Origin: Bdellovibrio sp. 28-41-41
Lineage (GTDB): Bacteria > Bdellovibrionota > Bdellovibrionia > Bdellovibrionales > Bdellovibrionaceae
Length of the DNA stretch: 45,265 nucleotides
Reading direction: 5' to 3'
NCBI GenBank assembly: GCA_002256935.1
Contig: NCGL01000032.1
Coordinates: forward strand, 1 to 45,265
The notes beneath the pieces are model-generated. The model saw only the letters and a list, made by a program, of their open reading frames with translations. It was not told where the DNA came from and made no database searches. The stretch's first letter is position 1; each line of letters begins with the position of its first letter. Both the position numbers and the translations under genes were made by a program. Shown here one piece after another: positions 19,144 through 28,219 of the stretch.

Positions 19144-19718
19144 TTTCCAATTTAGCTCTCTTCATTTTTTCTTTGTTTATAGTGGGTGTAGCCGAGGCTC
19201 AACAGACGCTACCAATACCTGACCCAAACACGGGTGCGACATCTCAACCCGCAGCACCTCCGGCTCAAGGGCAGCTTCAGGGCGTCGAAGAGTTATTAGA
19301 TGGCTCGGGTCTAGTAATTAATAAAAATGTTTTTACATATGACGGCAATGAAGGCAGAGATCCCTTTAAAGTTTATCGAGAATATGTTCAGCCCATAAAT
19401 ACACCAGGCACAGGAAATACGAATCCAGGTAGTGGTGATATACAACTTGGCAATGGAAAGAATATCCGTACTATTTTAGTACCGGAAGATATTGTTGTTC
19501 AAGGTATAATGTACAGAAAGAAAGATCCTGTCGCATTGGTTTTGATCAAAGGCGTAAAGGGATTAAATAAATTGAAAATAAATTCGCCGGTAGGCCGCAA
19601 CGAAGGAAAAGTAATTGATATTCAACCTGACAAGATTGTTATCGAGCAAGTGAAAGACTTCGACGGTCAAAAGTTTACTGAGAAAGTTGTATTAGAAGTT
19701 AGAGCTAAGAAGAATTAA
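19140..19718 (+). CDS. pilP: Type IV pilus assembly protein PilP
   Basis: A 192-residue periplasmic protein. The signal peptide covers about residues 1-20, ending AEA. No lipobox cysteine is present, although PilP is a lipoprotein in many proteobacteria. A proline/glutamine-rich linker runs to about residue 45. The region NEGRDPFKVY matches the family's conserved DPF motif, and the C-terminal beta domain (IVVQGIMYRKKDPVALVLI onwards) is the part that contacts the secretin. It overlaps pilO (ATGA) and lies 19 bp upstream of pilQ. Confidence 0.88.
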   Translation: MISNLALFIFSLFIVGVAEAQQTLPIPDPNTGATSQPAAPPAQGQLQGVEELLDGSGLVINKNVFTYDGNEGRDPFKVYREYVQPINTPGTGNTNPGSGDIQLGNGKNIRTILVPEDIVVQGIMYRKKDPVALVLIKGVKGLNKLKINSPVGRNEGKVIDIQPDKIVIEQVKDFDGQKFTEKVVLEVRAKKN

Positions 19719-19737
19719 TTTAAACGAGGTATTTTAC

Positions 19738-21828
19738 ATGGACGTAAAAAGAATTGTTTTTTGTTTAGTGGCGGCAGCTTACATGTTGACCTCTTGTTCC
19801 AGTCAGCCCACCGGTGGTGACGAGGATTTTGCGGCATCCGATGCATCGGCACCTACAGATGGTGACGTATCATTATCAAATGAAAATTTGGATGCTCCAC
19901 CCTCCGCCGATGAATTTTCTGAAAACGCAACTCCAACAACTAACGAAGGCTTAACTGAACAGCCGGCTGATCCCGGGTTGACAGAGCAACAAGCGCAAAA
20001 TGACTTAGGTGCGGAACAACCGCCGACTCAAGATAATCTAGCTCCTCAGGAAGCACCTCCGCAAGAACCGGCGGCCGTTGTTGAAAACACACCGGAGCCT
20101 CAGCCGGCCGCACCTCAGCCAACGCCAACGATTGAAGAGCAACCAGCTCCTCCGGCGAATCGCATTGTTCGAATTACTAACATTGAATTTAAAGGCAATG
20201 AATCGGGTGGTACGCTAGTGATTTCGACAAATGGTGAATTTCAGTTCACTCAGTCGCAAAATACGGCAAGCAACCAGTTGATTCTTGAAATTCCAAATTC
20301 TATTTTAGATAAAAAGGCCTCTCGTCCATTGTTGCTAAAAGATTTCAAAGGCGGCATTGGCGCTGTTTCTTCCTATTACACAGCCGCCAACCAAACAACG
20401 CGCGTTGTCCTTGAGCTGCGTCCAGGAGCTCCAGAGGTTTTGATTCAACCAGAATTAAATTCTTTGCTAGCCGTCACAACGGAATCAGCGACTCAAACAG
20501 ATCAAGTTGTTAACACTGATAAAATAGAAACAAATACAGCCGAAGTTAAAAACTCAGGCAACTCTGCGGAGGGAATGTCGCTCGCGGACGCTATTGGAGC
20601 AAAAAACTTTGATGGCGAAGACATTGACTGTAATTTTAATGACATTGATACGAGAGAGCTAATTTTAACAATGGGTGAACAAGTCGGCATTAATATAATT
20701 GTGGACGATATTCCTCAATCCACAGTTGATATAAATATCCAGACTGTGCCTTGGGATCATTGCTTGGCCGTTGTAATGAAACTTAAAAAATTGGGCTACT
20801 CTAAAATTGGAAATATTCTCAGAGTAACAACAAATGACAATATCAAAAGGGAAAACGAAGAAGAAATTAAAGCACAAAAAGATAGTCAGGAATTGGCTCC
20901 TTTGAAAGTGCGTCTTTTCCCAATCAGTTTTGCTGAAGGCAAAGATTTAGAAAAACTAATTGGAACTTTTTTATCAAAAAGTAGAGGATCGGCTACGTTT
21001 GATGCTCGAACAAATGCATTTATCGTCACAGATACGGAAGAGATCCTTCGTCAGGTCGGGATAATGATTAAGAACTTGGATACGCCACCGAAACAGGTTC
21101 TGATTGAAGGAAAAATCGTCGAAGCCAGTAACAACTTCAGTAAACAGATGGGTATCAATTGGGGTTTTTCAGGCCAAGCGGTGAAGATGGGCGCGAAAAC
21201 CAATTTTACTCCGAATTTCTCAATCGGTTCAATTAAAGAATCTACAGAGAACTCTCTAGGTTTCACAATTGGCGTTGTCGACTTTATCGGAAACTTACAA
21301 GCGTCGTTGGCTCTTTTAGAAAAGGAAGACAAGGTTAAAGTTTTATCGGCTCCTAGAATTGTGACGATTAATAACAACCCAGCAAAAATTGCCACTACAT
21401 CTCAGATCAAAACTATCGTGAAAGATAATACGGGTAAACTGAGCGAAGGAACGCCGTTAGAATTGAAATTAAATCTAGATGTGACGCCGCAAGTGACTAA
21501 CGATGGATCTGTAAAAATGAAAATTGATGTTAATCGCGACTTTGCCGGTATTGCTGCTGATCCATCACTTCCAAGTTCGGCACCAAAATTTCAACGTCAA
21601 ATTCAGACAAACGTTTTGGTGAAAAATGGTCAGACTTCAGTTATTGGGGGCGTGTTTCAAAACGACACGTCGGAAGCAGAGATTGGTATACCGGGTTTAA
21701 GAGACTTACCTATCGTTGGATTTCTTTTTAGACAACGTCAGACGGCAAAAGCTAATACAGAACTATTAGTTTTCCTAACTCCGAAGATTTTGAGTTATAA
21801 TGAGAGTGAAGGCACGACATCAAATTAA
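19738..21828 (+). CDS. pilQ: Type IV pilus secretin PilQ
   Basis: The outer-membrane pore through which the pilus passes, 696 residues. The N-terminus has a lipobox-like end, YMLTSC, so the protein may be lipidated. Residues of about 30-142 form a low-complexity linker rich in P, E, Q and A. An AMIN domain (about 145-240) binds peptidoglycan. The STN/secretin N0 region (ILTMGEQVGINIIVDDIPQ) and N1 domain follow, then the secretin core ending GIPGLRDLPIVGFLFRQRQT. GAGGT precedes the ATG. Only one AMIN domain is visible, where many PilQ proteins have two. Confidence 0.94.
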   Translation: MDVKRIVFCLVAAAYMLTSCSSQPTGGDEDFAASDASAPTDGDVSLSNENLDAPPSADEFSENATPTTNEGLTEQPADPGLTEQQAQNDLGAEQPPTQDNLAPQEAPPQEPAAVVENTPEPQPAAPQPTPTIEEQPAPPANRIVRITNIEFKGNESGGTLVISTNGEFQFTQSQNTASNQLILEIPNSILDKKASRPLLLKDFKGGIGAVSSYYTAANQTTRVVLELRPGAPEVLIQPELNSLLAVTTESATQTDQVVNTDKIETNTAEVKNSGNSAEGMSLADAIGAKNFDGEDIDCNFNDIDTRELILTMGEQVGINIIVDDIPQSTVDINIQTVPWDHCLAVVMKLKKLGYSKIGNILRVTTNDNIKRENEEEIKAQKDSQELAPLKVRLFPISFAEGKDLEKLIGTFLSKSRGSATFDARTNAFIVTDTEEILRQVGIMIKNLDTPPKQVLIEGKIVEASNNFSKQMGINWGFSGQAVKMGAKTNFTPNFSIGSIKESTENSLGFTIGVVDFIGNLQASLALLEKEDKVKVLSAPRIVTINNNPAKIATTSQIKTIVKDNTGKLSEGTPLELKLNLDVTPQVTNDGSVKMKIDVNRDFAGIAADPSLPSSAPKFQRQIQTNVLVKNGQTSVIGGVFQNDTSEAEIGIPGLRDLPIVGFLFRQRQTAKANTELLVFLTPKILSYNESEGTTSN

Positions 21829-21837
21829 GGGTTACTT

Positions 21838-22500
21838 ATGAAAAACTGTTTTAAAATTATACTCGCAAGTTTGGCTCTAAGTTTCTTGAGCTGTTCCGGC
21901 GGTAGTGATGAAGACAATAGTAAATATCTTACTTTTGAATTGGGTTCCAAGACAGCAATACTTATTCCGGCCCCAGCTGTAACTTCTAGTTGTGAGCAGC
22001 TATCAAAATTGGATTCGAGTACGGGATCTGTTGCGGGGACCTATTTTTCTTTAGGCAATCCGACCATTCGTTGGACGTTAACAGAAAATGCGGCTTTATC
22101 GGAAGTTCGTATTGTAGCGCTTAAGTTAATATTAAAGTCCCCTAAAGTCGGGGGAGAGTATTCTTGCATTTTTTCCGACATCGCATTGGGGTCGCTATAT
22201 TACAAAGTGACGCAATCAGATGGCGTCGTCACGACAGCTCGATGGGACGGAAGTTTGGGTACGGTTGCTGGTGGTACTCTCAACTCGACTGGCGATTTAA
22301 TTACGACGAGTGGATTTACTGGGTGTAATATCAAATGCGGTGGCATTAGCGTGCCTACGAATGCAGGCAAATTTACCGTAAATGGTATTTGGGAAATTAT
22401 TGGTGTTCAGAAAAAATATAAATCTGCTGAAAGGGTAGAGTACGATGAATTTCCACTCCGAACCCAAGGGGAATTTTCTGTAGAGAGTGTCCTTAACTAG
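21838..22500 (+). CDS. Lipoprotein of unknown function downstream of pilQ
   Basis: A 220-residue protein with a lipoprotein signal peptide and lipobox SFLSC at residues 16-20. The mature part is rich in serine, threonine and glycine with many predicted short beta strands and a few cysteines (about residues 51, 104, 161 and 165). I do not recognise the family. It starts 9 bp after pilQ on the same strand and is probably the last gene of the pilus operon, so a role in secretin insertion or pilus function is possible, but only context suggests it. The 145 bp after its stop show no clear terminator. Confidence 0.8.
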   Translation: MKNCFKIILASLALSFLSCSGGSDEDNSKYLTFELGSKTAILIPAPAVTSSCEQLSKLDSSTGSVAGTYFSLGNPTIRWTLTENAALSEVRIVALKLILKSPKVGGEYSCIFSDIALGSLYYKVTQSDGVVTTARWDGSLGTVAGGTLNSTGDLITTSGFTGCNIKCGGISVPTNAGKFTVNGIWEIIGVQKKYKSAERVEYDEFPLRTQGEFSVESVLN

Positions 22501-22645
22501 CCCATTCCCGACTTAGTAAATGCTTCATTTTTACCGCTGGATTTAGATCAATAGTAATAGATTTATCCATCTACCGAAATCCGATCCTATGGCATTGGAC
22601 ATAATAATCTGTACTCCTAAATCGAATGCCTTTAGCCTTAATAGT

Positions 22646-24985
22646 ATGCAGAACAAGTTCTTTAAAAATATCATTTATTCCATTTTTTTCATTAGTTTCA
22701 CAGCCATCATTAGCTGCGTGATCATGCAAGACAAGCCTGGCATAAGAACTACACAGTCCGTAGAGACTACGGTCGACGATGATATGTACACTAAGCAAGT
22801 ACAGCCCATATTTAATCAGCGCTGCGTGGCTTGCCACAGCTGTTTGGAATCGCCTTGCCAATTGAATCTTCAGTCTTATGAAGGCATTCAGCGTGGTGCG
22901 ATTAGAAACAGTTTGGTATACAATGGAGCTCGCATCAAAGAAGCCAAGTTGACTCGTTTATTTGAAGATGCTCATAGTGTGACAGATTGGCGCGCCATGG
23001 GTTTCTTTGACGTTATTGGTAAACCAACGGCTTCGATCTTGTTGCAGTCTTTGAAGATGGGTTTTGTAGACAGAGTTAATCCGACAGATGAGGTGAAAGA
23101 GAATCAATATTGTGCGGATGATATGAAAGATTTCAGCATAGTCGAAAATGCAGATCGAAAAATGGCCATGCCATATGGATTGCCTCCGATCTCTAAAGAA
23201 AACATGCAAACGATCAGTGACTGGGTAGCCATCGGCGCACCGGGGCCGAAAGAAACCGCCACACTATCACCGCCTGAAATTGCTTTGGCAAAGACAGCTT
23301 GGGAAAGATTTCTAAATCAGAAAGATGGAAAATCAAAACTGGTAGCACGGTATTTATATGAGCATTTATTTCTTGCCAATTTTTATTTGGAATCAAATCC
23401 GCGCTATTTTTTGAAGCTCGTTCGCTCGTCAACTTCGTGTAATGATGACCTAAGGATAATTGCGACCCGCCGACCTAATGACAGCCCAGGGGTCGACAGC
23501 TGGTATTACTGCTTTATTAAATCCCCGGGTGTGACGGTTGATAAAACTCATATTCCTTATAGCTTGGCGACGTCTAAGTTAGCATGGATTAAGAAAAATT
23601 TTATGGACATAGCGTGGACAGCTCCAGAAGGCGCCATGAATTTTAGTAGCGAAGCTGCGGGCAACCCATTTGTTACATTTAAGGCTATTCCCGAAATTGC
23701 TCGTTATAAATTTTTGCTTGAAGATTCTCAGTACCATATTGCTACATTTATTAAAGGCCCAGTATGCAATGGAACAAATGCCGTGAATTCTATTCAAGAA
23801 CAGTTCTACACATTTTTCATAGATCCCAAATCTGACTTGATGGTTTTAAGCTCAGATTATGCAAAGCAAGTTGTTGATCAGTTAATTTTACCAGGAAAAT
23901 GGGGATCAGAAGTCGAAGTCACCAAAATGATGGGGGACTATCAAGAGCTAATTAACAATCGTAATTTATATCGAAAAAAGCGTGGTGATCAGTTAAAAGA
24001 ATTCAGACCCAATGGACTTACATTGAATGACATCTGGGACGGCGATGGAAACAATGACAACGCAGTCTTAACAATCATGAGACACGGCGACAGTGCCCGT
24101 GTAGTTAAAGGTGCTTTTGGTGATCTATCCATGACGGCATTTGTAATCGACTATTCTTTGTTTGAGAGATTGGTATACAATCTAGTCGTAAATTTCGACG
24201 TCTACGGAAATTTGGGTCATCAGTTTCTAACACGTGTTTATATGGACTTGATTCGCATGGAAGCCGAAAATAATTTCTTGGATTTCCTGCCGGCTGAATC
24301 TCGTATGAAGACAAAAAAGAAATGGTACCAGGGGTTTTTGACGTCCTATAAACTGAACTTATTTGAAGAGAAACAATTCTCGCCCATTCCCGCGGGTATC
24401 AAATTCGCAAAAGACGGTGATAATCAGTTAGATCTTGTCCGAAATATCTTATTTGAGCGGCTTAATTCAAAAGTACGCGGACCAGTGGATACGATCAATT
24501 GGAAGAAACTAAAGTCTGTGCCGAATCAATCTAACGAAGAGAAAAAGTTAGCTCGTTTGAGTGGTGTGCAAGGTAATTTTAATCGACGATTCCCAGAGGT
24601 TGCTTTTCTTGTGATCACTGAAAATGGCATCCCTAAGCGTAATTATTCAATCGTGCATAATCGTCAGTTGAAAAACGTGTCTTGGATTATGATGGAATCT
24701 ATGCGACTAGATCCAAGCAAAGACACATTGATGATCGGTAAGGGCTACTACGGATCATATCCAAATCAAATTTTCGCGGTTGAAGCTTCGGAATTACCAA
24801 AAATGATAGGTCAGATCTTAGCTATTTTTGATCAGTCTGATTACGATAGAATAATTAACAAGTACGGACTCTTAAGAGCAGATCCTCGCATTTGGAAATT
24901 TTACGATTTCTTAGTTCAGGATTATATCACGACAGATCCTGTGAACGGAGGGTATTTAGATCTATCCCGCTATTCACTTCAATAG
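22646..24985 (+). CDS. cti: Fatty acid cis-trans isomerase
   Basis: A periplasmic haem protein that converts cis- to trans-unsaturated fatty acids in membrane lipids, a fast response to solvents, heat or other membrane stress. It has about 779 residues, the normal family size. A hydrophobic export segment covers residues 8-27. The cytochrome-c type haem motif CVACH appears just after, inside the family signature QRCVACHSCLESPCQL. Later blocks such as DWVAIGAPGP also fit. ATG 22646 is preferred over 22589 because the export signal then lies at the N-terminus; neither has a good ribosome-binding site. It converges on the leftward envelope operon with a one-base gap. Confidence 0.88.
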   Translation: MQNKFFKNIIYSIFFISFTAIISCVIMQDKPGIRTTQSVETTVDDDMYTKQVQPIFNQRCVACHSCLESPCQLNLQSYEGIQRGAIRNSLVYNGARIKEAKLTRLFEDAHSVTDWRAMGFFDVIGKPTASILLQSLKMGFVDRVNPTDEVKENQYCADDMKDFSIVENADRKMAMPYGLPPISKENMQTISDWVAIGAPGPKETATLSPPEIALAKTAWERFLNQKDGKSKLVARYLYEHLFLANFYLESNPRYFLKLVRSSTSCNDDLRIIATRRPNDSPGVDSWYYCFIKSPGVTVDKTHIPYSLATSKLAWIKKNFMDIAWTAPEGAMNFSSEAAGNPFVTFKAIPEIARYKFLLEDSQYHIATFIKGPVCNGTNAVNSIQEQFYTFFIDPKSDLMVLSSDYAKQVVDQLILPGKWGSEVEVTKMMGDYQELINNRNLYRKKRGDQLKEFRPNGLTLNDIWDGDGNNDNAVLTIMRHGDSARVVKGAFGDLSMTAFVIDYSLFERLVYNLVVNFDVYGNLGHQFLTRVYMDLIRMEAENNFLDFLPAESRMKTKKKWYQGFLTSYKLNLFEEKQFSPIPAGIKFAKDGDNQLDLVRNILFERLNSKVRGPVDTINWKKLKSVPNQSNEEKKLARLSGVQGNFNRRFPEVAFLVITENGIPKRNYSIVHNRQLKNVSWIMMESMRLDPSKDTLMIGKGYYGSYPNQIFAVEASELPKMIGQILAIFDQSDYDRIINKYGLLRADPRIWKFYDFLVQDYITTDPVNGGYLDLSRYSLQ

Positions 24986-24986
24986 A

Positions 24987-25568
24987 TTAATCTTTAGACT
25001 CAAGGATCAGCATAACGATCGAACGGGACGCTTTAGCCGTCCCTTTTTCTTTGTCGTCCGTATTAGGTATTCCAGCTGCTTCCAAAGATTTCTTCATTCG
25101 TGCATCGGCATCGCCCCATAGCTCAGATAGTTTTCCAGAACGTTCGGCCATGCTGACCATTTCAATATCGGTCTCGACTTTTCTTTGGTCTCGAATGAAA
25201 TTTTTTATTCTGGCATTTCGTTGCCTAACAAGTATTTGTTGTCCTTCTAAAAGTTCATCTTGATCTTCAGATGGGTATTCCTCGTCCGACCACGTAATGA
25301 GTTTAATTTCATCCACTTTCCGTTCTTTACTGATATTAGAGAGAAGTTTTTTTAGCTTAGTTTTTGAATCGACAGATAATTCTGAGGATCCTTTTTTAAA
25401 TTTGAGTTCAGTAACGGCATGGGCTTCTTCTTCGGCCGCTATTTGTTTGGCTTCAATACTGGCCGTGTTCGTTGGCTTTGCGTCGCCTTTGGATATGTTG
25501 TCAACAGCCGTCGGTTTGTTGGAACAGGCGCTTATCATTAGAATTAAAAGTGTAGCTAACTTTTTCAT
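24987..25568 (-). CDS. OmpA-like lipoprotein
   Basis: A 193-residue lipoprotein with lipobox MISAC at about residues 11-15. After a polar linker, residues of about 52-190 follow the pattern of an OmpA C-terminal domain: LKFKKGSSELSVDSKTKL at the start, an internal block of expected length, then LVRQRNARIKNFI where the family has its NA..V..YL helix. The canonical peptidoglycan-binding residues are only partly recognisable. It is the last gene of a leftward three-gene operon; its start overlaps the stop of the DUF748-like gene (ATGA on the minus strand). It may anchor to the cell wall. Confidence 0.75.
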   Translation of the reverse strand: MKKLATLLILMISACSNKPTAVDNISKGDAKPTNTASIEAKQIAAEEEAHAVTELKFKKGSSELSVDSKTKLKKLLSNISKERKVDEIKLITWSDEEYPSEDQDELLEGQQILVRQRNARIKNFIRDQRKVETDIEMVSMAERSGKLSELWGDADARMKKSLEAAGIPNTDDKEKGTAKASRSIVMLILESKD

Positions 25569-26638
25569 TTTTCATCCTCTGTTTTTGTAATAGTCATGTC
25601 GTCCTTGGATAGACTGATTTCGTCATCTATGCCTTCAGGAATTTTTTCGGAAAACCCATTTTTAAACGCTTCAGAAATTGCTTTGGACGAATTGACTTTG
25701 AATTCACCTTTTTGGTACGAAAATAGAACTTTCGTGGCCAAAAGTTTTTCCTTGGCGCTGCGTAGAATAAGATTCGCGGTAGCTGCTGATACTTCGATAG
25801 CGAATTGTTTAAATCCAGTGAAAATTTCGGGATTGGCCACTACGTCAACTTTATGAAGGAATGGCTTAACATAGCCTTCAATTGAATTCCTATTTGAGTG
25901 AACTTCTGAATAGAGATCCAGTTTCCCAGACGTGAATGTCAATGGGACTTTGTTTTTCAGCCAGTCATTTGCATTTGGCAAATTGAAATCACGAAGTTCT
26001 AAATCGGCATCCCATGCGATTGGCTTTTTCAAAAGGTTAAGCTGCGAGACGATTTTTACTGTAGACGAATTGAATAAGTCACCACGAAGCGACAAAAGTG
26101 AAACTGGCGCGTTTCCTGTTCCCGTCACATTGCTTAGTCGTCCTTCTATTTTGCTTATACGCCAGCGTTTTGCCTCAGGAATTGATAGTAGATCTGCAAA
26201 TTCAAAACTAGAGTCTTTTATGTCTATTCGGCCCACGCGCACGGGAAATAATTTTTTCGCGGCGGCTTGCGATTCATCTTTAGATTTATCGGGCGCGTTG
26301 GAAAAGGCATTCATTATTTTGTTTGTAATGACTAGTTTAGCTTTATTGATTTCAATATCGGTATTGATTTTACCTGCGAATAATTCACGCCAAGCTATGG
26401 ATACGTCAACTACGTTCACAAATACAAACTTTTCGGCGGGATACTGTTTAAGGCGTAAACTAAAACCTTCCATTTGGTAAGCTCCACGCAAAAGGCTAAT
26501 ATCGAAATCTTCGATGTGCCCGGTATAGGTTTCAGAAAATGTTGCCAGGAACTGGTTAGTCTGCCGCAGAATAAATTCCGGCGTTACAGCGCGAACAATT
26601 AGTAACAATAGAATAAATCCCCAAACATATTTTCTCAT
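25565..26638 (-). CDS. DUF748 / AsmA-like envelope protein
   Basis: A 357-residue protein with an N-terminal membrane anchor (about residues 4-20) and a long periplasmic beta-rich region. HIEDFDISLLRGAYQMEGF followed by VVDVSIAWRELFAGKINTD matches the repeating layout of DUF748/AsmA-like proteins, which are linked to lipid traffic and outer-membrane homeostasis. It is much shorter than most full-length AsmA proteins. The ATG at 26638-26636 was chosen because it overlaps the stop of the upstream gene (ATGA). Starting further upstream would place a non-membrane extension before the anchor and overlap the upstream gene more. Confidence 0.78.
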   Translation of the reverse strand: MRKYVWGFILLLLIVRAVTPEFILRQTNQFLATFSETYTGHIEDFDISLLRGAYQMEGFSLRLKQYPAEKFVFVNVVDVSIAWRELFAGKINTDIEINKAKLVITNKIMNAFSNAPDKSKDESQAAAKKLFPVRVGRIDIKDSSFEFADLLSIPEAKRWRISKIEGRLSNVTGTGNAPVSLLSLRGDLFNSSTVKIVSQLNLLKKPIAWDADLELRDFNLPNANDWLKNKVPLTFTSGKLDLYSEVHSNRNSIEGYVKPFLHKVDVVANPEIFTGFKQFAIEVSAATANLILRSAKEKLLATKVLFSYQKGEFKVNSSKAISEAFKNGFSEKIPEGIDDEISLSKDDMTITKTEDEK

Positions 26639-27462
26639 GTTGGTTTTTCTTTCAAGAACAATAAAGCGCTTACATGAGCACCAATGAATGTAATAAGTGA
26701 AGAGTAATAAACCCACACTAATAGGACAATGATCGAACCAGCGGCCCCATAGGCTGAACCAATGGCACTATTTCCAAGGTAGAGTCCGATCAATTCTTTG
26801 CCGATAACGAAAAGTAGCGCAGTGGTTAGTCCGCCATGAAAGCTGTTCCTCCAAAATATTTTTTTATCAGGAAGATAGCGGAACAGTAGGCAGAAAATGC
26901 CGACATAAAATAGAAACGAGACGCCAATATTTAAAATGCGATAGAAATCCTGATACGAGCTGAACGTCGCAGAAATCAGCGAAGAAATAGTCAGCGAAAC
27001 AACCATTATCAATATAAAACTCAATGCAAAACCAATATGTAGTATGCGTGATTTAATGAATATTTTGACCAAGTCCCAGTTTGAGGTTTCCACCGTTTGT
27101 GGTACCGCTTTGAAAAGAATGTTATTCAAAGCTGACTTCAATTCTCCAAAAATTAAACTGGCAGAGAATAGCAGCGTGATGACCCCGAATATCCCTGACG
27201 CTGACGCTAGATCGGGTCGCTCTTTCGCATTCCGAACAATTAATTCAAATGCGGCCGCTGCATCTGGACCTATATGGGCGTGAACTTGCGAAATAAAATT
27301 GTCCAAAAGATTTCCAGATAAACGTGACGATATGGAAATAAAAATAATCAAAAGTGGAGCGAGTGATAGGGCTGTATAATAGGATAGAGAGGCTGCGTAT
27401 GTGGATGTTTGCTCCAGATCAAATCGGGCAAAAAGGGACTTAAAGAAGTTTCGAACTTGCAT
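26635..27462 (-). CDS. YihY/BrkB-family inner-membrane protein
   Basis: A 275-residue membrane protein of the YihY (formerly BrkB / RNase BN) family. The conserved start is seen: TYAASLSYYTALSLAPLLII at residues 18-37. Further membrane segments lie near 90-110, 135-160, 175-200, 208-230 and 240-265, and the family block AYGAAGSIIVLLVWVYYSS ends the core. It carries a good ribosome-binding site (GAGGA). It is first in a leftward operon with the DUF748-like and OmpA-like genes, which suggests an envelope role. The biochemical function of the family is unsettled. Confidence 0.9.
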   Translation of the reverse strand: MQVRNFFKSLFARFDLEQTSTYAASLSYYTALSLAPLLIIFISISSRLSGNLLDNFISQVHAHIGPDAAAAFELIVRNAKERPDLASASGIFGVITLLFSASLIFGELKSALNNILFKAVPQTVETSNWDLVKIFIKSRILHIGFALSFILIMVVSLTISSLISATFSSYQDFYRILNIGVSFLFYVGIFCLLFRYLPDKKIFWRNSFHGGLTTALLFVIGKELIGLYLGNSAIGSAYGAAGSIIVLLVWVYYSSLITFIGAHVSALLFLKEKPT

Positions 27463-27518
27463 ATAATCATCCTCGTCGAATAAGTGTCAGACGGACAATT
27501 ACAATTGCATATTACGTG

Positions 27519-28160
27519 CTAAGGTTTTTTCTCTTCTTTCTTGTACGTGCCTTGTTTGTCTTGGACAAAGTAGCGCAAAGAAATAAAGGTGCCGTAGTGA
27601 TCACCGCGCTCGTTCAGCTTGTTGGTGACCGAATAAGAATAACGAATGTCAGATACGACTGCGATTCTTTCTGCTTCCCACAATTCATACTGAACAGCTA
27701 GATCAAAGCCATATTCAGTGATGTCTCGTGCCGAAGTATCGACTTCTTGATCGGGAGGAAATTCTGTACGGAAAATATGTGGATCGCCTACCGAGTAGGA
27801 CGAAAACAAGGTCAGAGAGCTTGATAATTTTGAGGTTAAGAATCTTCGATAGCCCATTGTAATATGAATTAAATCGGTATTTTCAGCCAAGTACAGGCTG
27901 TCTTTTTCGCGAAAAAAATACTTGTCCAGATAAAATATTCCGATTTCCAGAGCCCCATTTTCGTTGATATCACCATTAACTAGCAGGCCTATACCTGTCT
28001 TGATTGGAGATTGAATTCCTGAATCCGAACCTCTAAAATTAGTTTTGTAAATAAACGGACCTAAATTTGCTGTAACGTTTCCCTCTTTAGGGGTGTACGC
28101 CGATGTTAGTTCTGTGAAACCATAAAAAAAGATGAAGAAAACCCATTTTAAGTTTTGCAT
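27519..28160 (-). CDS. Secreted protein, probably an outer-membrane beta barrel
   Basis: A 213-residue protein with a signal peptide over about residues 1-21. The mature part shows alternating hydrophobic and polar residues typical of membrane beta strands, for example GALEIGIFYLDKYFF, LIHITMGYRRFL and FISLRYFVQDK. A basic tail of lysines follows, so the last strand is not quite C-terminal. No specific family is recognised. It diverges from another barrel-type gene at 28220 with a 59-bp gap and lies 56 bp upstream of the yihY-type gene on the same strand. Confidence 0.75.
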   Translation of the reverse strand: MQNLKWVFFIFFYGFTELTSAYTPKEGNVTANLGPFIYKTNFRGSDSGIQSPIKTGIGLLVNGDINENGALEIGIFYLDKYFFREKDSLYLAENTDLIHITMGYRRFLTSKLSSSLTLFSSYSVGDPHIFRTEFPPDQEVDTSARDITEYGFDLAVQYELWEAERIAVVSDIRYSYSVTNKLNERGDHYGTFISLRYFVQDKQGTYKKEEKKP

Positions 28161-28219
28161 GAATGAAGATTAGATCCGATGATCAGTAAAGTTCAATTTA
28201 ATTCTTTTGAGGAAATACT

